Assembly (NCBI GenBank): GCA_945886995.1
Contig: CAMCZJ010000222.1
Coordinates: 1 to 5,147, forward strand
Source: Asaia bogorensis
GTDB lineage: Bacteria; Pseudomonadota; Alphaproteobacteria; Acetobacterales; Acetobacteraceae
DNA: 5,147 nucleotides
Direction: 5' to 3'
Below, piece by piece: positions 1-5,147 of the stretch (position 1 is the stretch's first letter; each line of letters starts with the position of its first letter). The translations under genes were made by a program, and so were the position numbers. The notes beneath the pieces are model-generated. The model saw only the letters and a program-made list of their open reading frames with translations. It searched no databases and was not told the origin of the DNA.

Positions 1-4
1 TGAC

Positions 5-1201
5 ATGGCCGACAACAACGCCAAACACGGGCACAGCTTTGCCACCCGCATGTCCCATGCCGGGCGCGCGGGAACGCGTGCGCATGGCTTCGTCAATCCG
101 CCCGTGCATCGCGGCTCCACCGTGCTGCATCCGAATTCCGAATCCCGCCGCACCTTCCAGAAGGACAAATGGAACCGCGTCATGACCTACGGCACCGCCG
201 GCGGTCCTACGCAATATGCTTTGGAAGATGTGGTTGCAGAAATCGAAGGCGGCACGCGTTGTGTGCTGGTTGGCACGGGTTTGGCGGCGGTGACGGTGCC
301 GCTGATGGCTTACCTCAAGACCGGCGATCATTGCCTAATGCCGGATTCCGCCTATGGCCCCGCGCGCAATGTCTGCAATGGGCTGCTGAAGGATTGGGGG
401 GTTGAGACCACCTATTACGACCCACTGATTGATGAGGCCGGCATCCGAGCGCTGATTCGCCCCAATACCAAGGTGGTCTACACCGAAAGCCCCGGCAGCC
501 ACACATTCGAAGTGCAGGATGTGCCGGCCATTGCACGCGCAGCCCATGCGGCGGGCTGCGTGGTGATGATGGACAATACCTGGGGCATTCACCACTTCAT
601 GCCCTTTCAGCATGGCGTGGATGTTTCGATCCAGGCGCTCACAAAATATGTCGGCGGGCATTCGGATGTGCTGCTCGGTTCCATCACCGTGAATACCGAA
701 AAGGATTATGAGATTGTGCGCGGTGCGGCTTCTCAGATGGGGCATTTCGCCGCACCTGATGATTGCTGGCTGGCGCTGCGTGGTGCGCGCACCATGCCCA
801 TTCGCTTGCAGCAGCAGGAAAAAAGCGGGTTGGAAGTGGCGCGCTGGCTTGAAAACCGGCCGGAAGTGCTGAGTGTGCTGCACCCTGCCCTGCCATCGCA
901 CCCACAACACGCCTTGTGGAAGCGTGATTTTACCGGCGCGTGCAGCCTGTTCGGCGTGGTGTTCAAGCCGCATTATGCGGAAGCGGATATCTTCAAGTTC
1001 ATCGATAGCCTCAAGCTTTTCGGCATTGGCGCTTCATGGGGCGGGTTTGAAAGCCTCGCACTTCCCACGACTGGCTTCATCACCCGCACCGCGACCAGCC
1101 CGGATTTGGGCGGCTTCACTGTGCGTATTCATATCGGGCTTGAAGATGTGGGCGATCTGATTGCTGATCTGACGCAGGGCTTGGCGGCGCTGCCGAAATA
1201 G
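5..1201 (+). CDS. metC: Cystathionine beta-lyase (MetC-type PLP trans-sulfuration enzyme)
   Basis: The 398-residue product is full length for the Cys/Met-metabolism PLP family. The family member expected here cleaves cystathionine to homocysteine, pyruvate and ammonia in the cytoplasm, the penultimate step of methionine synthesis. Seen in the sequence: the Schiff-base lysine K214 in ALTKYVGGHSD, the PLP-ring aspartate D190 in MMDNTWG, the stacking tyrosine Y117 in DSAYGPAR, Y62 in TYGTAGGPT, the beta-lyase-type segment ASWGGFESL (343-351) and a C-terminal arginine R374 in VRIHIGLED, expected to bind the substrate carboxylate. By alignment from memory with E. coli MetC these match K210, D185, Y111, Y56, S339/W340 and R372. 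One oddity is T64 where E. coli MetC has the phosphate-binding R58. The first ATG is used; the ribosome binding site lies off the window, and M16 (position 50) is a possible later start. The SWGGFESL segment favours beta-lyase over gamma-synthase or gamma-lyase, but substrate cannot be proven from sequence. Confidence 0.9.
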   Translation: MADNNAKHGHSFATRMSHAGRAGTRAHGFVNPPVHRGSTVLHPNSESRRTFQKDKWNRVMTYGTAGGPTQYALEDVVAEIEGGTRCVLVGTGLAAVTVPLMAYLKTGDHCLMPDSAYGPARNVCNGLLKDWGVETTYYDPLIDEAGIRALIRPNTKVVYTESPGSHTFEVQDVPAIARAAHAAGCVVMMDNTWGIHHFMPFQHGVDVSIQALTKYVGGHSDVLLGSITVNTEKDYEIVRGAASQMGHFAAPDDCWLALRGARTMPIRLQQQEKSGLEVARWLENRPEVLSVLHPALPSHPQHALWKRDFTGACSLFGVVFKPHYAEADIFKFIDSLKLFGIGASWGGFESLALPTTGFITRTATSPDLGGFTVRIHIGLEDVGDLIADLTQGLAALPK

Positions 1202-1214
1202 CGCGGCAAATCAC

Positions 1215-1240
1215 GGGCCGTCCTGCCAACCGGGCGGCCC
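1215..1240 (+). terminator. GC-rich hairpin after metC
   Basis: A nine-base-pair inverted repeat (GGGCCGTCC / GGGCGGCCC, one G-U pair, eight-base loop) starts 13 bases after the metC stop. No T-run follows on the + strand, so it is not a textbook intrinsic terminator. Its place and stability suggest a 3'-end or transcript-protecting hairpin. It is also the strongest hairpin downstream of the convergent genes on the - strand and could serve both directions. The six bases AATCAC flank it on both sides as a direct repeat. Confidence 0.5.
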
Positions 1241-1488
1241 AATCACTTCGACAAAAGCGCCAATATCACCGCGTGACCCGACGCGCTGCATCCCAATCAG
1301 ACTCGCGGGACTGATTCAGCCCGCCGCCAAACCGAAGCTTACCTTCAGGGATACGCGCATGGGGGCCAATTTGGAGGGCTTTCACCTATGCTGAATAGCG
1401 GTTTTGCCCGCAAGTTCGCAAGAATAAGCCTTTTCGAACCGGTGCACTTACAGAATTTGCGACCGTGGCCAACCCGGCCCCAATCCCA
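1241..1488. other. Convergent intergenic gap without a supported gene
   Basis: This gap lies between the 3' ends of metC and the glycine-zipper lipoprotein gene. It holds two short inverted repeats: CGCGT/ACGCG at 1270-1285 with a six-base loop, and AATCAG/CTGATT at 1295-1316 with a ten-base loop. Neither is followed by a T-run. A 46-codon open frame at 1388-1528 (+) is preceded by GGAGG but resembles nothing I recognise and runs antisense into the lipoprotein gene. I see no tRNA, riboswitch or obvious gene remnant. Confidence 0.5.
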
Positions 1489-1764
1489 TCATTGCTGGCT
1501 GCGGCCTGATTCTACCCCGCGCTGGTAAGCGCGCCGTTCATTCTCACGTGATTGCCCCACCGCCAAGCCGCCAGCAGCGCCGACGCCAGCACCAATCAGC
1601 GCCCCCCAACCGGCATTGCCGGAAAAGGAGCCGATCGCCGCACCGCCCAGCGCGCCAGCCCCAGCACCAATCGCGGTGCTGCGCTGCTTATCGCTCATAT
1701 CCGCGCAGCCGGTAACCGCAATCACGGCCAATGATGCAAGGCCCATTTTCCAATGTTTGGTCAT
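1489..1764 (-). CDS. Glycine-zipper outer-membrane-type lipoprotein, small
   Basis: A 91-residue protein with a short basic N-terminus, a hydrophobic stretch and a lipobox VTGC ending at C20, so it should be lipidated there and anchored by signal peptidase II processing. The residue after the cysteine is Ala rather than Asp, which in enterobacterial rules favours the outer membrane. Residues 31-45 (AIGAGAGALGGAAIG) and 56-70 (LIGAGVGAAGGLAVG) are an internal duplication of a glycine zipper, a small-residue membrane-packing motif. A charged tail rich in Arg, Glu and Gln follows. This matches the YMGG/glycine-zipper lipoprotein type, whose exact role is usually unknown; envelope integrity is a common guess. 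The start is well fixed: GAGGAG lies at 1771-1776 and overlaps the TGA stop of the upstream gene, which implies translational coupling. It is the last gene of a three-gene run. Confidence 0.85.
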   Translation of the reverse strand: MTKHWKMGLASLAVIAVTGCADMSDKQRSTAIGAGAGALGGAAIGSFSGNAGWGALIGAGVGAAGGLAVGQSRENERRAYQRGVESGRSQQ

Positions 1765-1774
1765 TGAAGTCTCC

Positions 1775-2227
1775 TCATCGGTTACGGATGGCTGGCGTAC
1801 ACATATTCTGCGTAATGACTGGCACGACAGGTGGCAGCGTTATCGGCCGATCAGTGCTGACCAGCCTGATTGCGGGCGCCGGCTGCACAGCACCACCAAA
1901 CGCTGCAAGCCCAGGCGGGCAATAGGCCATGGCGTTAAGCGGAAGCCCACCGAAAACGCCCTGCACCATGCCTGCATCCACCATGGCGCCAAGGCAAAAA
2001 TCACCGGCATGGAATAACTGAGCAGCCGGCCTTCCCATGGCTGTTTCGGAAAGGCTTGCGTCATCCGCGCGCCACGCCGCCCAGGCTTGGAAATCGCGCG
2101 GCAATTCAGCCACGCGCAAAGGCTCCCGCGCCATGGCGGGCTGGCAGATGGCTAACACCAGCGATAGCGCAGTCAAAACACCGCGCAGCACTTTGAATTT
2201 CGCCTCCAAGCAAGCCCTGGCGCGCAT
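1775..2227 (-). CDS. Secreted protein of unknown function, partial Rap1a/Tai resemblance
   Basis: A 150-residue protein with an N-terminal Sec-type signal: hydrophobic core LTALSLVLAI and likely cleavage after AMA (31-33). The mature part has three cysteines: C78 in GDFCLG, C103 in AYCPPG and C143. The segment from FCLGAMV to YCPP parallels FCHGLLV to YCLP of the gene just upstream, with the same 25-residue Cys-to-Cys spacing, so a diverged paralogue is plausible. The first family cysteine and the C-terminal helical part are not recognisable; a proline-rich tail takes their place. ATG at 2227 is chosen over ATG at 2233 because AGGAG lies six bases before it and abuts the other. GTG at 2191, with GGAGG 11 bases upstream, would give a more typical 21-residue signal peptide and is an alternative. 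The role is unknown; the context suggests action outside the cytoplasm together with its neighbours. Confidence 0.7.
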   Translation of the reverse strand: MRARACLEAKFKVLRGVLTALSLVLAICQPAMAREPLRVAELPRDFQAWAAWRADDASLSETAMGRPAAQLFHAGDFCLGAMVDAGMVQGVFGGLPLNAMAYCPPGLAAFGGAVQPAPAIRLVSTDRPITLPPVVPVITQNMCTPAIRNR

Positions 2228-2233
2228 GGCCAT

Positions 2234-2238
2234 CTCCT
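2234..2238 (-). promoter_or_regulatory. Ribosome binding site overlapping a stop codon
   Basis: On the minus strand the sequence TAGGAGATGGCCATG combines the TAG stop of the Rap1a/Tai-type gene, an AGGAG Shine-Dalgarno and two in-frame ATGs. The second ATG (2227) has the ideal six-base spacer and the first (2233) has none, so this site decides the start of the downstream gene and indicates coupled translation. Confidence 0.7.
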
Positions 2239-2662
2239 ATCGGCGCGCCGTACGACCGGCGCAGGGGTATTGCACAGCGGCAAAGCGCAGAAGCCCATCG
2301 GCGGCACGTGTGCCAGCAAGCTGTGGATTGGCCGCCGCCCAGGCAACAAAACTTGCTGCCACCTGATCAAGGCTCGGTGATGGCTCCGGCAGGCAGTAAT
2401 TCGGCTTTGTGCCAAGGCGCTTATGCATTGAGTCGCTTGTTTGCCCAGTGCCAACCAGCAAGCCATGGCAGAAATGCACCGCCGCAGCATAGGCAGCTTC
2501 CTGGGAGGAGGCCCCACACAGCCGCGCCAAGGCACCTGTTGTGCCGGCGGTAAAAGTCTCGCTCGTGATCGGCACACTCTGCGCCGAAACCAAGGGGGCG
2601 ACACTCAAGGACAAGGTAAAAGCCGCCAAGGGCAAGGCAAGCCTGAATACGCGAAATGCCAT
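2237..2662 (-). CDS. Secreted Rap1a/Tai-family four-cysteine protein
   Basis: A 141-residue protein with a clear signal peptide (hydrophobic core from about residue 8, predicted cleavage VSA|Q after A27). The mature domain fits the Rap1a/Tai immunity-protein pattern: ALARLCG (C49), FCHGLLVG (C65), YCLPEP (C90), then a helix with NPQL (112-115) and a closing QYPC (C134). The four cysteines probably form two disulphides in the periplasm. The family is named for Serratia proteins that neutralise type VI secretion effectors. No effector or T6SS gene is in this window, and many alphaproteobacterial members stand alone, so an immunity role is not implied. The start is at 2662: GGGAGG (2668-2673) lies five bases upstream, whereas longer versions starting at 2725 (TTG) add residues without a binding site and bury the signal peptide. 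It is the first gene of the three-gene run, 63 bases after zur on the same strand. Confidence 0.8.
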   Translation of the reverse strand: MAFRVFRLALPLAAFTLSLSVAPLVSAQSVPITSETFTAGTTGALARLCGASSQEAAYAAAVHFCHGLLVGTGQTSDSMHKRLGTKPNYCLPEPSPSLDQVAASFVAWAAANPQLAGTRAADGLLRFAAVQYPCAGRTARR

Positions 2663-2725
2663 CATAGCCTCCCGATACGCGATAACGCATAGAGTAAGCA
2701 TTTCGGAACTATTCTGGCAATTCAA

Positions 2726-3223
2726 TTATCCGCCATTGCCCGCGACTGACCCCGCGCATTTGGCACAAAACCCTTCAATCTCCACCGTGGCGCGTACCGC
2801 GGAAAAGCCAGCGCGCGCCGCTGCGGCCGTCATCGCCTCGGCCACCGCATGGTCGGAAATCTCGCGCGTTGCACCACAGCTGCGGCAGATCAGGAATTGA
2901 TGCGGGTGGTCATGCGCGTGATCGTGATCATGATCAGGCCCTTCCAGCGCCTCCGCACACCCCATAAAGGCGTTCAGCCTTTCCAAACGATGGATCAAGC
3001 CTTGTTCGAGCAGAAAATCCAGCGCGCGATAAACCGTTGGAGGGGCCGCACGCGCCCTGCTCTCCTTCAATTGATCCAGTAGCGCATAGGCGCCAATCGG
3101 CGCTTCGGCTTCCAGCACCAGGCGCAGCACATCGCGCCTGAGCGGCGTGAGTTGTACGCCACGCTTTTGGCACAGCGCCTCGGCCCTATCCAATGACGTC
3201 AAATGATGCGCTGAACCATGCAT
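2726..3223 (-). CDS. zur: Zinc uptake regulator Zur (Fur family repressor)
   Basis: A 165-residue Fur-family repressor. With zinc bound, Zur dimers bind operator palindromes and shut off zinc-acquisition and zinc-sparing genes. The winged-helix DNA-binding part covers about residues 10-85, with PPTVYRALDFLLEQG (61-75) nearly identical to E. coli Zur as I recall it. Two CXXC pairs, C113/C116 (CRSC) and C153/C156 (CAKC), are the structural zinc site. Aligned from memory with E. coli Zur, the sensory site ligands H77, C88, H96 and E111 correspond to H78, C89, H106 and E121, so all are present. An extra His/Asp-rich run (97-108) of roughly nine to ten residues enlarges the loop before H106. The first ATG is used, with TTAGGAAG just upstream. 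It is divergent from hisI and the COG0523 GTPase gene and shares a 40-base promoter gap containing a Zur-box-like site, so autoregulation is likely. Zur is favoured over Fur because of the residues just listed and the neighbours. Confidence 0.92.
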   Translation of the reverse strand: MHGSAHHLTSLDRAEALCQKRGVQLTPLRRDVLRLVLEAEAPIGAYALLDQLKESRARAAPPTVYRALDFLLEQGLIHRLERLNAFMGCAEALEGPDHDHDHAHDHPHQFLICRSCGATREISDHAVAEAMTAAAARAGFSAVRATVEIEGFCAKCAGSVAGNGG

Positions 3224-3248
3224 GCCGCTTCCTAACAGAAGTTGCGAG

Positions 3249-3263
3249 TGTTATAAAGTAACA
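3249..3263 (+). promoter_or_regulatory. Candidate Zur operator between zur and hisI
   Basis: TGTTATAAAGTAACA has perfect outer half-sites TGTTA/TAACA around five central bases. Against the gammaproteobacterial Zur-box core as I remember it (TGTTATA-N-TATAACA), 12 of 14 defined positions match; alphaproteobacterial boxes I recall are more compact, so spacing is a caveat. It lies in the 40-base gap between the divergent zur and hisI start codons and could control both. It contains TATAAA (3252-3257), which resembles a -10 element toward hisI, and TATAAC on the other strand toward zur, so bound Zur would block either promoter. The site ends directly before the hisI ATG. Confidence 0.75.
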
Positions 3264-3683
3264 ATGACGCTGACCGCCACCCCTATCTCCGCCCCTGCCC
3301 GCGAAGCATTGCTGGCCGCGCTGAAGCCTGATGCCGCGGGGCTGATCCCTGCCATTGCCCAGCAGCATGATACGGGTGAAGTGCTGATGATGGCCTGGAT
3401 GAATGCCGAGAGTTTGGCCGAAACACTCGCAACCGGCCGGGTCTGCTATTATTCCCGTTCCCGCAAGGCGCTGTGGCGCAAGGGGGAAACATCCGGCCAG
3501 GTGCAGATGCTGGTGGATCTCAGGCTTGATTGTGACGGCGATACCATCCTGCTGCTGGTGGATCAGCAGGGGGTTGCCTGCCATACCGGGCGGCGTAATT
3601 GCTTTTATCGCGCCCCGCGCGGCGATGAGCTGGCTAATATTGCCGAGCCGCTGATGGACCCGGAAGCGCTCTACCGCAAATGA
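3264..3683 (+). CDS. hisI: Phosphoribosyl-AMP cyclohydrolase HisI
   Basis: A 139-residue cytoplasmic enzyme that opens the adenine ring of phosphoribosyl-AMP to give ProFAR, the third step of histidine synthesis. It is monofunctional, with no HisE pyrophosphohydrolase domain attached. Family motifs are intact: GEVLMMAWMN (38-47), YYSRSR (62-67), LWRKGETSG (70-78), the metal cluster DCDGD (89-93) and ACHTGRRNCFYR (105-116). Known for the family: the aspartates of DxDxD bind Mg and three cysteines bind the catalytic zinc; here these are D89, D91, D93 and C90, C106, C113, all kept. ATG at 3264 is chosen because an upstream in-frame ATG at 3222 would place the Zur box inside the gene. No Shine-Dalgarno precedes 3264; only TAAAG is near, so the message may be leaderless. 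It overlaps the COG0523 gene by four bases (ATGA). Whether a second hisI exists elsewhere in the genome cannot be seen. Confidence 0.93.
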   Translation: MTLTATPISAPAREALLAALKPDAAGLIPAIAQQHDTGEVLMMAWMNAESLAETLATGRVCYYSRSRKALWRKGETSGQVQMLVDLRLDCDGDTILLLVDQQGVACHTGRRNCFYRAPRGDELANIAEPLMDPEALYRK

Positions 3684-4723
3684 ATCTCATTCCCGTCACG
3701 GTGCTGACCGGCTTTCTGGGCGCAGGCAAAACCACGCTGTTGAACCGGCTACTGAAGCATCCGGACATGGCCGGCAGCGCCGTGCTGCTCAATGAATTTG
3801 GCGAGATTGGGCTAGATCATCTGCTGGTCGAAAAACTTGATGAAGATGCCGTGCTGCTCAATGCCGGATGCCTGTGCTGCACCATTCGCGGCGATTTGCA
3901 GCGCGCGCTGCGTGACTTGGCGCTCAAGGCCGAATCCGGGCATGAAATTCGCCGCGTACTGATTGAAACCACCGGCCTGGCTGACCCCGCGCCCATTCTG
4001 CAAACGCTGATGAGCGACCCGGTGGCGCTGCGTTCCTTCCGCTTGGATGGCGTGGTGACGGTGGTGGATGCGGTGCTTGGTTCGGCCACGTTGGATGCCC
4101 AGATTGAAGCGGTGAAGCAGGCCGCCGTGGCCGACCGGCTGATCCTGAGCAAGACGGATATTGCGACTGCGGACCAAATCAAAGCGCTTGAAGCGCGCCT
4201 GCATGCGCTTAATCCCGGCGCGCCAATCCAGCGCGTTGTGGCAGGGGATGTCGCGCCGGATTTCCTGTTCGGCGCGGGCAGCTTTGATCCCGCAGGCAAA
4301 ATCGCCGAGGTCGCAGCCTGGTTGGCGGCGGAAGCCGCGCATCACCACCATCATGATCATCACCATGATCCGAACCGCCATGATGCGCGCATCCAAGCCT
4401 TTGGCCTGACCTTTACCGAACCACTCCCCTGGGAAGGCTTGGCGAGTTGGCTTGAAATGCTCGCCATCACGCGTGGCGCCAGCATTTTGCGCTTGAAGGC
4501 AATCCTGAACCTGCAAGGGGAGGATCGCCCGGTGGTGCTGCATGGCGTGCAGCACGTGTTCCACCCGCCGGAACGCCTGGCCGCCTGGCCAGCAGGGCAT
4601 GATCGGTGCTCTCGCCTTGTCTTCATCCTGCGCGATCTGGACCGGGCGGTGGTGGAAGAAGGCTTGGCCGCCTTCCTGCAAGCGGCACGTGACAAGGCTG
4701 CGCTTGCCGCCGGCACGAAATGA
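3680..4723 (+). CDS. COG0523 GTPase, putative zinc metallochaperone (CobW/ZigA/YeiR type)
   Basis: A 347-residue G3E-family P-loop GTPase. Domains: an N-terminal GTPase with Walker A GFLGAGKTT (11-19), NEFGEIGLD (38-46), the family metal motif GCLCCT (63-68; C64, C66, C67), ETTGLADP (96-103) and base-specificity SKTD (157-160); a His/Asp-rich linker at 221-229; and a CobW C-terminal domain from about 236 with HGVQHVFHPP (288-297). Known members include ZigA, YeiR, eukaryotic ZNG1 (zinc delivery to client enzymes) and CobW (cobalamin synthesis). The absence of cobalamin genes, the Zur-type operator and the zur neighbour favour the zinc branch. Its ATG overlaps the hisI stop (ATGA) with no strong binding site of its own, so it is probably translated by coupling to hisI. 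A cobalt or nitrile-hydratase-activator role is less likely in this context. Confidence 0.9.
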   Translation: MNLIPVTVLTGFLGAGKTTLLNRLLKHPDMAGSAVLLNEFGEIGLDHLLVEKLDEDAVLLNAGCLCCTIRGDLQRALRDLALKAESGHEIRRVLIETTGLADPAPILQTLMSDPVALRSFRLDGVVTVVDAVLGSATLDAQIEAVKQAAVADRLILSKTDIATADQIKALEARLHALNPGAPIQRVVAGDVAPDFLFGAGSFDPAGKIAEVAAWLAAEAAHHHHHDHHHDPNRHDARIQAFGLTFTEPLPWEGLASWLEMLAITRGASILRLKAILNLQGEDRPVVLHGVQHVFHPPERLAAWPAGHDRCSRLVFILRDLDRAVVEEGLAAFLQAARDKAALAAGTK

Positions 4724-4758
4724 TTCCGCCGCGCGGTATTCTCAGCTAATAACCCGCC

Positions 4759-5147
4759 ATGCCCCCTGCCCCTTTGACCTTTGAAACCCTCTCTGGCGCG
4801 GCGCTCACCGCGCGGTTGGATGCGCTGGCTGGCCTGCGCATTCGTGTCTTTCGCGAATGGCCTTATCTTTACGATGGCGATGCGGCGCATGAGGCGCGCT
4901 ACCTTGCGGCCTATGCACAAAGCCCGGGCGCCTTGGTGGTCTCGGCCAGTACGCCGGAGGGAGTGGCCGTTGGCATGGCCACCTGCCAGCCTGGGCAGGA
5001 AGCCAGCGATAAGCTCCGCGCTTCCTGGGCCAGTGCTGGGCTGGATGCGGCGAGCCTCTGCTATTTCGGTGAGAGCGTTTTATTGCCCGAATATCGCGGC
5101 CAAGGTGCGGGCGTGCGCTTCTTTCAGGAACGCGAAGCGCATGCGCG
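4759..5147 (+). CDS. GNAT-family N-acetyltransferase, 5' part only
   Basis: An open frame from ATG 4759 runs off the window after 129 complete codons. The start reads MPPAPLTFETLSG. It then shows REWPYLYDGD (32-41), a segment I associate with a group of proteobacterial GNAT proteins, and LPEYRGQGAG (108-117), which carries the acetyl-CoA pyrophosphate-binding signature R/Q-x-x-G-x-G/A. Such enzymes transfer an acetyl group from acetyl-CoA to an amine; the substrate cannot be read from this part. It begins 35 bases after the COG0523 gene on the same strand. No clear Shine-Dalgarno precedes the ATG (AATAACCCGCC), and no terminator separates the genes, so membership of the hisI operon is possible but unproven. 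The C-terminus lies outside the window. Confidence 0.8.
   Translation, partial: MPPAPLTFETLSGAALTARLDALAGLRIRVFREWPYLYDGDAAHEARYLAAYAQSPGALVVSASTPEGVAVGMATCQPGQEASDKLRASWASAGLDAASLCYFGESVLLPEYRGQGAGVRFFQEREAHA

Noticed and set aside
335..973. Minus-strand open frame (212 codons) opposite metC
   Set aside because: It is a shadow of a well-supported PLP enzyme, with no motif or ribosome binding site of note.
1433..1440. TTCGAACC, which reads GGTTCGAA on the minus strand like a tRNA T-loop
   Set aside because: The flanking bases do not form a T-arm stem and no acceptor or anticodon arms are visible.
1388..1528. 46-codon + strand frame preceded by GGAGG at about ten bases
   Set aside because: The translation resembles nothing I know, its second part is antisense to the lipoprotein gene, and one spaced purine run is weak support.
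2237..2662. Type VI secretion effector-immunity pair suggested by the Rap1a/Tai name
   Set aside because: No effector, VgrG, PAAR or T6SS gene is nearby, and the downstream genes encode small exported proteins without toxin motifs.
3222..3263. Longer HisI starting at ATG 3222 with 14 extra residues
   Set aside because: It would overlap the zur start, place the operator inside the coding region, lacks a ribosome binding site and exceeds the usual family N-terminus.
4340..4371. CAC/CAT-rich repetitive stretch that looks like a tandem repeat
   Set aside because: It is simply the His/Asp-rich linker of the GTPase in frame, a common feature of this family.
3812..4681. Long minus-strand open frame (289 codons) opposite the COG0523 gene
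   Set aside because: It lies fully antisense to a gene with clear family motifs; its translation shows no recognisable domain and is an expected by-product of GC-rich codon use.

Overview
The window looks like the chromosome of a GC-rich alphaproteobacterium. I infer this from base composition by eye, from the MetC and GNAT sequence types, and from a free-standing hisI; an Acetobacteraceae/Rhodospirillales-type genome is my best guess. No mobile elements, CRISPR arrays or RNA genes were seen. Seven genes are supported, plus one divergent regulatory site and one terminator-like hairpin.

Left part (1-1488): a complete PLP enzyme of the cystathionine beta-lyase type (metC-like, + strand) ends in a strong GC-rich hairpin. 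A 250-base convergent gap follows that holds only weak inverted repeats.

Middle part (1489-2662, - strand): a tight run of three small exported proteins. In transcription order these are a secreted Rap1a/Tai-family four-cysteine protein, a secreted orphan protein that shares the family's central two-cysteine segment with identical spacing, and a glycine-zipper lipoprotein. At both internal junctions the Shine-Dalgarno sequence overlaps the stop codon of the preceding gene, so the three are very probably co-translated. Their function is unknown.

Right part (2726-4723): the most informative block, a compact zinc-homeostasis locus. The zinc-uptake repressor gene zur (- strand) is divergent from hisI and a COG0523 (CobW/ZigA/YeiR-type) GTPase gene (+ strand), which overlap by ATGA. 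Only 40 bases separate the zur and hisI start codons, and they contain a near-perfect Zur-box-like palindrome at 3249-3263 that ends one base before the hisI ATG. The reading is that zinc starvation releases Zur and induces the zinc-dependent histidine enzyme HisI together with a putative zinc metallochaperone. HisI keeps all its zinc-binding cysteines, so it is a candidate client of the GTPase rather than a zinc-free substitute. Both Zur and the GTPase carry His/Asp-rich loops.

Right end (4759-5147): the first 129 codons of a GNAT acetyltransferase, cut by the window edge.
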